42,143 nt of DNA from Clostridiales bacterium. Lineage in GTDB: Bacteria > Bacillota > Clostridia > Oscillospirales > CAG-272. The position numbers and the translations under genes were made by a program. The stretch is taken from assembly GCA_022800625.1 (NCBI GenBank), contig JAAWQR010000024.1:1-42143 (forward strand). The letters run 5' to 3'. The notes below the pieces were generated by a model. The model had not been told where the DNA came from and ran no database searches. It was given only the letters and a program-made list of their open reading frames with translations. This document shows positions 25,807 through 36,187 of the stretch, piece by piece (the stretch's first letter is position 1; each line of letters starts with the position of its first letter).

Positions 25807-28800
25807 ATGGTTAAATTTATTTTCGGCAGAGCCGGCAGCGGCAAAAGCGAATATATAATCCGTGAAATAGCACGTCTCACATCAGAGGGAAAGCGCTCGT
25901 GCCTTATTGTGCCCGAACCGCAGACCGTTTGTGCCGAGACAAGACTTGCAAGGTCGCTTCCGCCGTCCGCGGCACTTCTGACTGAAGCTACCAATTTTAC
26001 GAGACTTTCGGACAGCGTGTCGCGCAAAGTCGGAAATCTTTCATACACGAAGCTTACAAAGGGAGGTAAGATGCTTGCGCTGTGGCGAGCTATGATCTCC
26101 GTTTTCGGGGGCCTTACGGAGCTGAGCCGTATTTCGGCAGGAGATGAAACACGCCTGATACCTGTGATCTTTGCTGCAAGACGTGAGCTTGAGGTCGCAG
26201 GCGTATCCCCCGAGACTCTTGCCCGTGCCGCCGATGAACTGAGTGAGGGTGGAGAAGACAGCGCTTTTGCAGGACGCGTATCGGATCTGGCTCTTGTCTG
26301 CGCGGCTTACGACAGCCTGACGCGCGACGAACTTGGGGGGGCGGCGACTCCTGCGGAAAGACTTGCTGAATTTGCCGCAAGATCGGAATATTTTAAAGAT
26401 ACCTCGGTTTTTCTTGATTCGTTTTATTCGCTGACAGGAGCGCAGTATACAGCGCTTGCCGAAATTATACGGTGTGCCGACAGCGTCACTGTCACAATTC
26501 CCATGGAAAGCCGAAATTCAGACGGAATTCACCTTGCCGCTCCGCGTAAATTTTATGAATCGGTTTTATCTGCCGCGCTCAGATTCGGAGACGGCAAACC
26601 CGAGATCATAAACTTGAACGGCAACCGCAGAGCGTCAAGTGCGGAGCTTTATCTGACAGAAAAATACCTGTGGGATTATTCCTTTGACAGAAGCAGAGCA
26701 GAGAAGCCGACACTTCCCGTAAAGGAAGATTCGGTCAGGGTGATCTCTGTGTCCGACAGATATGAGGAGGCAGAAGCCGCAGCGGCTTTTTCGGCGAAAT
26801 TTGTCAGAGAGGGCGGGAGATATTCAGATATTGCTATCGTTGCATCTGATATTTCCGTCTATCGCGGAATTTTAGACACAGCTTTGAAAAAACACGGTAT
26901 ACCGTGCTTTATATCTGAATCATCACTCATCGCATCGTCTCCTGCCGTGAGGCTGATTCTTTCTCTGTTAAAGCTTCCCGGAAGATGGAGACGAGAGGAC
27001 GTGACAGCTATTGTCAAAACGGGACTTACGAAGCTTAGCGACGCGGAAGCATGCGCCCTTGAAACATATACGGAAGCGTGGAATATTCGAGGCGAGACGA
27101 TGTTTGGCATGGAATGGACCATGAATCCCGACGGATACCGCGAGGAGATGTCAGACAGGGCGAGGGAAACCCTTTCCCTTGCAAACTCAGCAAGAGAAAA
27201 GCTTGTTCCGGCTCTTGAACGGTTTACTTCATTATTTAATAGCGGTGAAGCGGTTTTGCGAGACGTGTGTACAGAGCTTGTCGATTTTGCAGACCGCGAG
27301 GGAATATATACGGCGATTCTCAGACGTGCGGATAAGCTTGAGCAGTCGGGCAGAGCAGACGACGCGGAGCGTGAGCGGCTCGTATGGCGCAGTATCTGCG
27401 AGGCATTTGATATTATGACGGATATCGCGGGAGACGTGAGTACTACTGCGGCGGGAGCAGGGTCATTGTTCAGATATGCGATATCCGACGCTGATACGGG
27501 CGCTATACCGACGGGGGTTGATGAAGTAACACTTGTCAGCGCAGCGGGACTTCGCACGGACGGCGTTCGCCATGTGATCTTGCTCGGAGCTGCAGCGGGA
27601 GAATTTCCCGCAGTGCTGCAGGCCGATAATTATTTTACATCAGAGGACAGGGAGAAGCTTGCATGTCTCGGGGTAAGCCTTGGCGAGAGCACGCCTGTCA
27701 GAGCTTCGGAGGAGCTGTTCCGCTTTTACAGAGCGGCGGCACAGGCGTCGGAAACGCTGACTGTGCTGGTGCCTCAAACAACAGAAGGCGCATCGCGCAG
27801 AATTTCAGATGGTGCGGCGCGTATTCTTGATATCTTGGGAAGAAATGCGCCGGAGCCGTACCGAACTCTTCCGACAGAAGAGCGTATATTTGATAAAGCT
27901 TCGCTTGACTCTTACTTAAATTCAGCGGATGACGCAGAGCTTCGCGCTCTGAGACGCGAGCTTTTCGGAGAATCTGAGATGCGTGCTCAGTCGAATACCG
28001 AAAACATTACGAGCGCTGTTGCCTCAGCGCTTTTCGGAGAACGTATGAGTCTTACTCAGTCGAGAATAGATACATATGTTAAGTGCCCGATGTCGTATTA
28101 TTGCAGATATGTTTTAAAGCTTTCCGAGGACAGGCGGGCTGAAATCTCAGCGCCTGATATCGGGACGTTTGTTCATGCGATACTTGAAAGATTTTTTGAT
28201 GAGACTTCGCGCAGGGATACTCCTGTATCAGCCGCAGAAGCAGATGAGATATGTGCGCGCTTGACTGAAGAATATGTAAAAGCTCTGTTCGGTCATGAGC
28301 TGACCGACGAGCGCGACGGACGCATGAAATATCTGTTTGTCCGTCTGCGCCGACAGGTAACGCTGTTTGTCCGTGCGATAATGGAGGAAGCAGAGCAGAG
28401 CCGATTTGAAGAATATGCGGCGGAAACGTCTTTGGGAGACGCGGATTGCGAGAAATCACCACCGTCTATCACGTTTGAAACAGACGGCGGCGCGCGCGTC
28501 TCTCTCTATGGTAGGATAGACAGGCTCGATGTGTACCGCAGGGACGGGGAGACATTTATACGTGTTGTGGACTATAAGACAGGACACGCTTCGTTTTCAT
28601 ATGAAGATGTGAAGCTCGGATTAAGCGTGCAGCTTTTGCTGTATCTGTTTGCGGCGTGGAAATCGGGCGGATCAAGTTTTGAAAAGAATATAGCGGGGGA
28701 TACAAAGCTGCTGCCGGCAGGAGCTCTTTATTGCAGCGTGGCTCCGGGCGAGCTTTCCTCGGAAGTTCCTCTGAGCGCGGAGGAAGCGGCAGAGAGAGTA

Positions 28801-29106
28801 ATAAAATCAATCACGCGGAGCGGGATTGTATCTGACGACGTTGATGTACTTGACGCGATGGAGAGCGGAGTTCAGGGTAAATTTATCCCGATAAAGCTGA
28901 AAGCAGACGGAACGCCGAAAAAATGCGCATCTTTGGCTTCTCTTGAAAGATTCGGAGAGATGTACAGGGAGCTTGAACATACGGTTTGCCGCATAGCCGA
29001 TGAAATGAGAAGCGGATATTCTGAGGCAAAGCCGCTTGAGAGGCACGGACGTGTTCCGTGCGAGTGGTGCAAAATGAAACCGATATGCAGGAGAGAGGAA
29101 AAATAA
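25807..29106 (+). CDS. addB: Helicase-exonuclease AddAB, subunit AddB
   Basis: A 1099-residue subunit of the AddAB complex, which resects double-strand breaks for RecA-dependent repair. The N-terminal Walker A is FGRAGSGKS (about 6-14), and a RecB-like nuclease domain carries VVDYKTG. Four cysteines expected to hold the iron-sulfur cluster are visible: C760 (VKCPMSYYC) and C1085, C1088 and C1094 near the C-terminus (PCEWCKMKPIC). The ATG at 25807 follows GGAAGG; an in-frame extension upstream to 25681 would run through the hairpin repeat and is rejected. addA follows after 68 bases. Confidence 0.95.
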   Translation: MVKFIFGRAGSGKSEYIIREIARLTSEGKRSCLIVPEPQTVCAETRLARSLPPSAALLTEATNFTRLSDSVSRKVGNLSYTKLTKGGKMLALWRAMISVFGGLTELSRISAGDETRLIPVIFAARRELEVAGVSPETLARAADELSEGGEDSAFAGRVSDLALVCAAYDSLTRDELGGAATPAERLAEFAARSEYFKDTSVFLDSFYSLTGAQYTALAEIIRCADSVTVTIPMESRNSDGIHLAAPRKFYESVLSAALRFGDGKPEIINLNGNRRASSAELYLTEKYLWDYSFDRSRAEKPTLPVKEDSVRVISVSDRYEEAEAAAAFSAKFVREGGRYSDIAIVASDISVYRGILDTALKKHGIPCFISESSLIASSPAVRLILSLLKLPGRWRREDVTAIVKTGLTKLSDAEACALETYTEAWNIRGETMFGMEWTMNPDGYREEMSDRARETLSLANSAREKLVPALERFTSLFNSGEAVLRDVCTELVDFADREGIYTAILRRADKLEQSGRADDAERERLVWRSICEAFDIMTDIAGDVSTTAAGAGSLFRYAISDADTGAIPTGVDEVTLVSAAGLRTDGVRHVILLGAAAGEFPAVLQADNYFTSEDREKLACLGVSLGESTPVRASEELFRFYRAAAQASETLTVLVPQTTEGASRRISDGAARILDILGRNAPEPYRTLPTEERIFDKASLDSYLNSADDAELRALRRELFGESEMRAQSNTENITSAVASALFGERMSLTQSRIDTYVKCPMSYYCRYVLKLSEDRRAEISAPDIGTFVHAILERFFDETSRRDTPVSAAEADEICARLTEEYVKALFGHELTDERDGRMKYLFVRLRRQVTLFVRAIMEEAEQSRFEEYAAETSLGDADCEKSPPSITFETDGGARVSLYGRIDRLDVYRRDGETFIRVVDYKTGHASFSYEDVKLGLSVQLLLYLFAAWKSGGSSFEKNIAGDTKLLPAGALYCSVAPGELSSEVPLSAEEAAERVIKSITRSGIVSDDVDVLDAMESGVQGKFIPIKLKADGTPKKCASLASLERFGEMYRELEHTVCRIADEMRSGYSEAKPLERHGRVPCEWCKMKPICRREEK

Positions 29107-29174
29107 GCAAAGCTCTCCGGGGTGTACGTACAGTATAAATTGAAGCCGCGATATATGCGGAGAAGGTAAAAGGC

Positions 29175-32100
29175 ATGGCAGATGTAAAATGGACAGCCGC
29201 GCAGAGAGACGCTATTGACAGCGGCGGAAATATTCTTGTGTCTGCGGCGGCAGGCTCGGGAAAGACCGCAACTCTCAGCGCAAAAATATTAAAACTTTTG
29301 TCAGATCCTGCGACTAAAGCCGATTTGTCCGAATTTTTGATAGTCACATATACGACGGCGGCGGCAGGAGAGCTGCGCGAGAAGATCGGACACGCACTGT
29401 CGGACGCAGTATTACGCGACAGTTCACTTGCAAAACATATAAGTGCGCTTGACGTTGCCGATATATGCACGATACACAGCTTTTGCTTTAAGCTGCTGCG
29501 CGCAAACTTCACCTCCCTCGGACTTGCGCCCGATTTTTCGGTGGCTGATGAGGCAGAAGCGAAACTGTTGAAGGAACGAGCCGCGGCGGACGTTATCGAT
29601 GATTTCATGCGCGGCAAGCTGAAAATGAATGATTCTCTTGCCTGTGATACAGTCAGCCTTGCCGATGCGCTTGGCAAAACAAAGGATTCATCGGGATTTG
29701 ACACAGCAATAATTACGCTTTACGACAGGCTGCGTGCTCTCGGCTATGATGAAGAAGAACTTATTGTAAATGCACAGCGGCTTGAAACGGCGGCGGAGCT
29801 TGATTTTTTTGCTTCCCCTTGGGGAGAGGTCGTCAAAGCAGCAACCTTATCTGCGATCTCTCATTATGAAAAAATACTCGCTCCGATGATGAAACGGATG
29901 CGCGAATCGGAAGCTGTCATAAAAAAATATATGCCGTCGGCAGAATCCGTCAGCCGATTTATGTCTGAGTTGAGAAAAAATACGGAATACGGCGAATATG
30001 AAGCGGCAAGGCAGACTGTAAGCCGTGTCAAAGAGGCTGTCCTGCCTATCGCCGCTCTCAGAGGAGCTGAAAAAACCGATGCGGCGGAAGAATATAAAGC
30101 TTTAAAGGGTGAATTTATATCATGCTTTGACAGGCTTTATGAAAAATATTACGCTGCGACTCAGGTGCAGACGTCCGAAACCATGCTGCAAACGGCGGCG
30201 GGGCTTCGCGGGGCGGCGTGCGTAATTAAAGAATATGCAGCTTTGTATACGGAGCTGAAGAGGGAACGCTCTGTACTCGATTTTTCAGATCTTGAGCTGC
30301 TCTCACTGAAGCTTCTTGAAAATCCCGACGGTACTCCGAGCGCGGCGGCGCTCAATGCGGGAAAGAAGTATAAATACGTATTCATCGACGAATATCAGGA
30401 TACAAACCGCGTGCAGGACAGAATCTTCCGCGCTGTCAGTACGGGCAGCTCAAAATTTTTCGTCGGGGATATAAAGCAAAGCATTTATCGATTCCGCGGT
30501 GCTGAACCGGAGGTGTTTTCCGAATACCGCAGGGCGTGGCCCGAAAACGGAGAGAGTAATACTCCCGACAGCGGCAGAAGCATATTTATGAGTGAGAACT
30601 TCAGGTGCGCCGAGCCGATAATCGATTTTGTAAATCACGTGTCGCGCCATATGTTTGCTTACGGAGGAATACCGTTTACCGAGCGGGACTGCCTTGTATA
30701 CGGAGGAGTCAGCGCAGGAGATTTTCCTGTCGAGGTCTGTCTGTTCGGCAAGAAAAATGCAAAGAAGGAGGAATCCTCCGACGGAAGATGTGACGGCGAT
30801 AAGGCTCTATCTCCCGAGGCGGAATACACTGCCGACCGAATAGAAGCCATGCTTCGCGACTCTTCATGCGGATATAAACCCTGTGATATAGCGATCCTTC
30901 TCAGAAGCGCAAATAAATACGGAACGATATATGAGGACGCTCTGAAAAGGCGAGGTATTCCTGTGCGGAGAGCCGGCGGTTCGTCTTTTGCGGACGAGAG
31001 CGAAGTCACGCTGACTCTCGATATACTGCGTGCGGCAGACAATCCTATGCGGGACATAAGCCTTGCGGGCGCTATGATGTCGTCGGTATTCGGTTTTTCG
31101 CTTGACGAGCTTGTCCGCATACGCATGAATGATTCGGAAACGCCGCTTTATACTTCCGTTTTAAGATGTGCCGACGGTGAGGGAGAGCTTGCAGAAAAAT
31201 GTACCGTATTTATCGACAGACTCGGCAAGCTCAGAGCTTCCGAGCGCGGTATGGCGGCAGACAGATTTATTGAATATATGTATTCGGAGCTAAACTTGTT
31301 CTCGGCTCCCGAGGTCAGAGAAAAGCTTTGCGGTGAAGCTAATCTTCGTCTGCTTCATGACATGGCACGTTCTTATGAAAAAGGAGTTTACGGAGGTCTT
31401 TACGGCTTTCTAAGCTTTATTGATGAAAAGCTTGAGGGCGGCTCGCTTTCCGCAGACAGCGCATTGTCTTCAGATTCGCAGGCGGTAACAATTATCAGCA
31501 TACATAAGTCAAAGGGACTTGAATTTCCCGTATGTTTTCTGTGCGAGTGCGGACATGAGAGAAATGAGAGCGATGAAAGGGGCAGACTTCTCCTATCCCG
31601 CGAGCTCGGTGTCGGCATGTTGCTGCCCGATCCGTCGGGACTGGTGCTCTGCGGTAATCCGGTGCGAAGCGCCATTGCCGCGCAGACGGCGCTCTGCGGC
31701 GCAAGAGAAGAAATGCGTGTGCTCTATGTAGCTTTGACGCGTGCGAGAGAGCGTCTTATCATAACCGCGCGATTTCCGCGGAGAAGCGTTGAAGCTGAGC
31801 TTGCGGATATAAGATACGGTGTCAAATATACTGATGAATATACCGTGACGCGTGCTAAGCGAATGATAGACCTGATTTTGCAGGCCGACGCTGTGATTGA
31901 CGGCGGGATTTGCAAGCTGATACTTCCCGAGAGCGAGCGGAACGCGGCTGAAGAGATTGGAGAAAATGAAGAAAATATTATCCTGAGCGACGAAATCCTT
32001 TGTGTTAATGGGAACAGCTCGACAACATTCGGAAATCTCTCAGCAGATAAACTTGCACAAATACGTGACAGCATAGCTTTTGAGTATCCGTATAAGTATC

Positions 32101-32867
32101 TTGAGAATATTCCGTCTAAGTTTGCCGTGTCGGCTTTATATCCTGAACTTCTTGATGAACCGTACTCGGAGGAAGGCGTGACACCGTCGGTGCTGACAGA
32201 CAGAACGGATAACTCAGATGAGCCGCTTGAACCTGAACAGCCGTCACAGGAAATGCCATATCCGAGGTTTATGAGCGGTACGACGGATACGGATCCTGCG
32301 GAAAGGGGAACTTCAACGCATGTAGTGTTGCAGTTTGCGGATTTTCCGTCTCTTAGCCGCAGTGTAAAAGACGAGCTTGACCGCCTTGTAAAAATCGGAT
32401 TTATAACGGAACGCATGGCGTCTTTGGTTAATAAAAAACAGGTTGAACAGTTTGCGCGCAGCGATTTAATGGAAGAAATTATGAGCGCCGCAATGGTAAA
32501 ACGTGAATTCAGATTCAACGTGCTGCTGCCTGCCGCGGATTTTACCGCCGATCCTGAGCTTCGGGAAAAGCTTTGTGAGGGCGGAGAGAGCATAACGGTG
32601 CAGGGAGTGTTCGACTGCGTATATGAGAGCAATGACGGAAGGCTTGTTCTTGTTGACTACAAAACGGATTCAATGAGTGCTTCAGAGCTTAGATCTCCCG
32701 AGCTTGGCGAGGAAAAGCTTAAGCGGCGTCACAGTATGCAGCTATCGTATTATGCGAAGGCTTGTCGTCTTATTTTCGGACGAAGACCTGATGAAATATA
32801 TATTTATTCTTTGGCACTCGGACGGAAAATACCGCTGTCACAAGATGATTTGCAGTGTGAAATATAA
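29175..32867 (+). CDS. addA: Helicase-exonuclease AddAB, subunit AddA
   Basis: A 1230-residue UvrD-type helicase fused to a RecB-family nuclease. It starts with Q-motif-like WTAAQRDAI, Walker A SAAAGSGKT (23-31) and DEYQDTN (Walker B), and includes VGDIKQSIYRFRGAE and ALTRARERL helicase motifs. The nuclease motif LVDYKTDS lies near residue 1160, followed by QLSYYAKA. The length matches the family (about 1230). It is encoded directly after addB, as usual, and followed by a terminator. All landmark motifs are intact. Confidence 0.96.
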   Translation: MADVKWTAAQRDAIDSGGNILVSAAAGSGKTATLSAKILKLLSDPATKADLSEFLIVTYTTAAAGELREKIGHALSDAVLRDSSLAKHISALDVADICTIHSFCFKLLRANFTSLGLAPDFSVADEAEAKLLKERAAADVIDDFMRGKLKMNDSLACDTVSLADALGKTKDSSGFDTAIITLYDRLRALGYDEEELIVNAQRLETAAELDFFASPWGEVVKAATLSAISHYEKILAPMMKRMRESEAVIKKYMPSAESVSRFMSELRKNTEYGEYEAARQTVSRVKEAVLPIAALRGAEKTDAAEEYKALKGEFISCFDRLYEKYYAATQVQTSETMLQTAAGLRGAACVIKEYAALYTELKRERSVLDFSDLELLSLKLLENPDGTPSAAALNAGKKYKYVFIDEYQDTNRVQDRIFRAVSTGSSKFFVGDIKQSIYRFRGAEPEVFSEYRRAWPENGESNTPDSGRSIFMSENFRCAEPIIDFVNHVSRHMFAYGGIPFTERDCLVYGGVSAGDFPVEVCLFGKKNAKKEESSDGRCDGDKALSPEAEYTADRIEAMLRDSSCGYKPCDIAILLRSANKYGTIYEDALKRRGIPVRRAGGSSFADESEVTLTLDILRAADNPMRDISLAGAMMSSVFGFSLDELVRIRMNDSETPLYTSVLRCADGEGELAEKCTVFIDRLGKLRASERGMAADRFIEYMYSELNLFSAPEVREKLCGEANLRLLHDMARSYEKGVYGGLYGFLSFIDEKLEGGSLSADSALSSDSQAVTIISIHKSKGLEFPVCFLCECGHERNESDERGRLLLSRELGVGMLLPDPSGLVLCGNPVRSAIAAQTALCGAREEMRVLYVALTRARERLIITARFPRRSVEAELADIRYGVKYTDEYTVTRAKRMIDLILQADAVIDGGICKLILPESERNAAEEIGENEENIILSDEILCVNGNSSTTFGNLSADKLAQIRDSIAFEYPYKYLENIPSKFAVSALYPELLDEPYSEEGVTPSVLTDRTDNSDEPLEPEQPSQEMPYPRFMSGTTDTDPAERGTSTHVVLQFADFPSLSRSVKDELDRLVKIGFITERMASLVNKKQVEQFARSDLMEEIMSAAMVKREFRFNVLLPAADFTADPELREKLCEGGESITVQGVFDCVYESNDGRLVLVDYKTDSMSASELRSPELGEEKLKRRHSMQLSYYAKACRLIFGRRPDEIYIYSLALGRKIPLSQDDLQCEI

Positions 32868-32883
32868 TATGAATACTTTATAG

Positions 32884-32905
32884 GGAGACTGAAAGGTCTC
32901 CTTTT
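32884..32905 (+). terminator. Terminator after addA
   Basis: GGAGAC (32884-32889) pairs with GTCTCC (32896-32901), followed by TTTT. It ends the addBA transcript before the SLH gene promoter. Confidence 0.7.
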
Positions 32906-32989
32906 AATTATAATATTATTGAGCTTTGAGAACAATGATTTTGTTTATTTATACCAAAAATATGCGGGTTAATTTGTGATTTATGACAA

Positions 32990-33019
32990 TTGACATATGC
33001 AACGGGAATAATATATAAT
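32990..33019 (+). promoter_or_regulatory. Promoter of the first SLH gene
   Basis: TTGACA (32990-32995), 18 bases, TATAAT (33014-33019). Both boxes are perfect consensus, which suggests strong constitutive expression suited to an abundant surface protein. Confidence 0.8.
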
Positions 33020-33022
33020 CTC

Positions 33023-33046
33023 AATATATACATATATGTATATATT
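33023..33046 (+). promoter_or_regulatory. 24-bp perfect palindrome at the transcription start
   Basis: The arms AATATATACATA and TATGTATATATT are perfectly inverted with no spacer, flanked by CTC and (two bases further out) GAG. The element covers the predicted start of transcription. It could be an operator or an mRNA-stabilising 5' hairpin. Confidence 0.5.
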
Positions 33047-33072
33047 TTGAGTTTTATTGAGGTGAAATAGTC

Positions 33073-36000
33073 ATGACGTTCAGAAAAGTAATATCAGGCT
33101 CGCTTGCGGCTGCGATGCTTTGTGGAATACTTGTGTCGGGAGCTTCGGCGGAAAAAACGGCTGAAAATCTTCCGTTTACCGATATTTCGGAAAACGGATG
33201 GTATAATGAATATGTGGACTTTGTATATGATAACAGCATAATGAAAGGCGTATCGGATAATCGCTTTGCTCCCGATGAGCCGCTGACCAGAGCAATGTTT
33301 GCAACAATTCTCGGACGGTATGCAAGAGAAAAAGAAAACGAGGCGGCAGGCGAAAAATTTAAGGATATAGAGAAAAACAGCTGGTATTCGGGGTATGTAG
33401 GCTGGGCGGCTGAAATCGGAGTAGTCGAGGGACGGAGCGCAGATGAATTCGATCCCGATTCGCCTATAAAAAGGGCAGAAATTGCGGCAATGCTCGGCAG
33501 ATATATAGAATACGAAAAATATAAGATCGACGAAAAAGACGGAGTTCCCGAAAAATTCGGGGATGCGGAACTTATAGACGGTACGTATGAGTATGCCGCA
33601 GAGCATATAGAAACACTGAGAAAAGCGGGAGTTATGGACGGCAAGCCGGGCGATGGCGAAAATCCCGATTTTGAGCCTGAGTCGAATGCAACGAGAGCAG
33701 AGGCGGCGAAACTTGTCACAAAACTTTATGAACTAAAAAATATGCCGTATGAAGGCTATCTTCCGAATCCTGCGGAGGATGGATATGCCGTATACGGCGC
33801 GTCGTACCTCTACTGGGAAGGACCTGTAGTGCAGGGAGCGCTTGCGTCTGACATTGACAAGACGGGTAAATATCCCGTGCTTGCGGCATATCCCGACGGT
33901 AAAGCCGACATCAGATCATATAACGGAGACACAGACACAATAGGTATCGGAGTACGGGCGGCGGATATAGACCTTAATCAGACAAAATTTATAAAGGTAT
34001 GTTTTGAATATGCGGACGGCTCGGACGCTGAGCTTAAAGGAGTATTTAATGTAAATTCACCGACATATGCAGATCCGAGATACGGCGGATATCATGTATA
34101 TGACGAATTTAACTTCACAGAGGGAGGCTCGGACGAAGGCTACAGAACTGCGACCTTTGATCTGTCGGGATTCATGGAGACCTACAAAGAGAAGCTTCGC
34201 GATACCGACATGCCGCATATTCTGTTAAAGACAGCAGAGGGACATGACGAGCTTAATATTCGCTATATCGCGTTCTTCAGTACGGCGGAGGACGCAGAGA
34301 AATTCAACTCATCGGAATATGAGGATTATTTCAGATATTACCGTCTGAATACGGAGCTTGACTACAGCAGGGCGGATGAAGATACTGTTAATAAGTATAA
34401 CGAAAAGATCACGAGCCGTATAAATGAGGTGTTGAATTCCGAGTCGGAGATCACGCCTGAGATGATCGAAGAAGAGGGAGGATCGTGCTTTTATGTCTCA
34501 AGTATAGATCCGAATGCAAGCGATGATAATGACGGAAGATCTCCCGAAACACCGTGGAGAACGCTTGCAAAGGTTATGAATGAGAGTGATTTTTTAGGCA
34601 AGGTTCAACCGGGAGACGGAGTGTTTTTTGAACGCGGAAGCGAATTCTATCCCGAAATTTATCAGAACAGTTCCAAAGCTGCTTTTGAAGGAGAATACGG
34701 AATAACATATGCGGCATACGGTGAAGGCGCAAAACCGCTTTTTACAAGCGCGCTTGATTTCAGGGAAAAAAATAACGGAACGGGAAATTGGTCTGAGGTA
34801 GCTGATAATATTTATGTACTTGACGAAATAGACGAGAATCCCGATTTCTGCGGGTATTATACCGATATCGGAAACATTGTGTTCAACGGAGGAGAAATGA
34901 CGGGAGTCAGAATTTATCCGAATGATCACTACGATCCGATGGGAGACGGTAAGACGACTCAGAACAGAGGACTTCGTTCAAACGGAAAAGAGTATTTTTA
35001 TGCTGATTCCCGACCGTGTGATAAAATTGAAAGCATACTGAAAAATGATCTTGAATTTTTCCATAATTTCAAAGAAGGCAAGTTGTATCTTTACTGCAAA
35101 GACGGAAATCCGTCAGATCGCTTTGATGACATTAAAGTAAGCACTAAGAGCTATACCTTTACGATAGAAGAAGAAACAAGAATCGATAATATTGCAATGT
35201 GTTATTCTTCATGGTCGCTCCTTGACAGCGGAAGCGCTGATAATGTCAGAATAACAAACTGTGAGGTCGGATTTGTGACAGGCGGCATTGATTCTGTAGA
35301 CTCGGGAGCAGGATCATGGGGCGGTATTGACAATTATTATATTGCAAACTGCTATATTCATGATGTTGGCGACGGAGGCATTACAAATCAGTATACGGAG
35401 GAAGGCGGAGTTATTCAAAATGTAACTTATGAGAATAACGTAATAGTTGCATGCGGTTTCGGTATTGAGACTTGGAACAAAGATGTGATGCTTGAGGACG
35501 GAACGCCGCTGAGAAACATTAAGAATGTAAACGCTATAGGCAATATTATTGCATATAGCGGATATGGAATCTGTCAGACAAGCGATCCGCTTAAAGGAAA
35601 CTTTATCGATTCGGGAAATGGTCCCGGGGCGATTGACAGCACATTTGAAAATAACGAATTCCTTTTCTGCCGCGGACGATGCTTTAAAGCTTTGATTGCA
35701 AATAATAATCACAATATCGGATGGACGCTTAAAAACAACACGTATATCGTAAATCCGGAAATGTGCGACTATATAGAACTGAATGAGGTTGCACATAAAA
35801 AAATAGACCTTAATATTCATAAGAGCAACAAGGTTAAATATCCGTATGATGAAAGATATCTTGCTTTCTATACATCGCAGGGCTTTGGTTCGGGCGAAAA
35901 GTATATGTATTTGGATACTGATCTTCCGGAAGGCGCAGATTCCGGAATCATGTACACTAACGGATACATGCTCTCTCAGGGAGTATACCCTCCGGTTTAA
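33073..36000 (+). CDS. Secreted SLH-domain protein with beta-helix region, copy 1
   Basis: A 975-residue surface protein. A signal peptide ends near ASA (24-26). Three SLH domains follow (about 33-83, 95-146, 160-221), with TRAM, KRAE and TRAE motifs that bind secondary cell-wall polymer. A ~230-residue middle domain comes next. From about 474 begins a region opening YVSSIDPNASDDNDG, of the kind found in right-handed parallel beta-helix carbohydrate-active enzymes, with repeated N-rich turns (ITNCEVGF, YIANCYIHDVG, VIVACGFGIET). It may be a polysaccharide lyase, glycosidase or adhesin; no catalytic triad can be named. It is adjacent to a close paralogue. Confidence 0.82.
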   Translation: MTFRKVISGSLAAAMLCGILVSGASAEKTAENLPFTDISENGWYNEYVDFVYDNSIMKGVSDNRFAPDEPLTRAMFATILGRYAREKENEAAGEKFKDIEKNSWYSGYVGWAAEIGVVEGRSADEFDPDSPIKRAEIAAMLGRYIEYEKYKIDEKDGVPEKFGDAELIDGTYEYAAEHIETLRKAGVMDGKPGDGENPDFEPESNATRAEAAKLVTKLYELKNMPYEGYLPNPAEDGYAVYGASYLYWEGPVVQGALASDIDKTGKYPVLAAYPDGKADIRSYNGDTDTIGIGVRAADIDLNQTKFIKVCFEYADGSDAELKGVFNVNSPTYADPRYGGYHVYDEFNFTEGGSDEGYRTATFDLSGFMETYKEKLRDTDMPHILLKTAEGHDELNIRYIAFFSTAEDAEKFNSSEYEDYFRYYRLNTELDYSRADEDTVNKYNEKITSRINEVLNSESEITPEMIEEEGGSCFYVSSIDPNASDDNDGRSPETPWRTLAKVMNESDFLGKVQPGDGVFFERGSEFYPEIYQNSSKAAFEGEYGITYAAYGEGAKPLFTSALDFREKNNGTGNWSEVADNIYVLDEIDENPDFCGYYTDIGNIVFNGGEMTGVRIYPNDHYDPMGDGKTTQNRGLRSNGKEYFYADSRPCDKIESILKNDLEFFHNFKEGKLYLYCKDGNPSDRFDDIKVSTKSYTFTIEEETRIDNIAMCYSSWSLLDSGSADNVRITNCEVGFVTGGIDSVDSGAGSWGGIDNYYIANCYIHDVGDGGITNQYTEEGGVIQNVTYENNVIVACGFGIETWNKDVMLEDGTPLRNIKNVNAIGNIIAYSGYGICQTSDPLKGNFIDSGNGPGAIDSTFENNEFLFCRGRCFKALIANNNHNIGWTLKNNTYIVNPEMCDYIELNEVAHKKIDLNIHKSNKVKYPYDERYLAFYTSQGFGSGEKYMYLDTDLPEGADSGIMYTNGYMLSQGVYPPV

Positions 36001-36017
36001 TACACTGTTTTAATGTA

Positions 36018-36059
36018 AATCGGCTTTATGCCTGCAAATCGGGCATAAAGCTGATTTTT
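36018..36059 (+). terminator. Terminator after the first SLH gene
   Basis: A 15-bp stem (36018-36032 with 36042-36056, one G-U pair) is followed by a T run. It makes the two SLH genes separate transcription units. Confidence 0.8.
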
Positions 36060-36120
36060 ATGAGTTGTGTATTGTTTAAACTGCACAATATACAGGAGTT
36101 AAAATTGTAATATTATACAA

Positions 36121-36150
36121 TTGACGCGCCAAGTGTTAATGCTATATAAT
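36121..36150 (+). promoter_or_regulatory. Promoter of the second SLH gene
   Basis: TTGACG (36121-36126), 18 bases, TATAAT (36145-36150). The leader is short, and an AGAGGAGA box precedes the ATG. Confidence 0.75.
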
Positions 36151-36187
36151 ATAATAAACATAAATTATATACAAAAGAGGAGATTAT

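Noticed and set aside
28883..29704. A 273-codon minus-strand frame across the addB/addA junction
   Set aside because: It is antisense to conserved motifs of both genes and serine/alanine-rich, as chance frames are here.
31724..32632. A 302-codon minus-strand frame inside addA
   Set aside because: It is antisense to the AddA helicase and nuclease region, with no recognisable domain.
36021..36037. Sixteen of seventeen bases in the SLH terminator arm match a phosphatase tail unit (22504-22520)
   Set aside because: A match this short is expected a few times by chance in 42 kb, and the terminator pairing explains the sequence.
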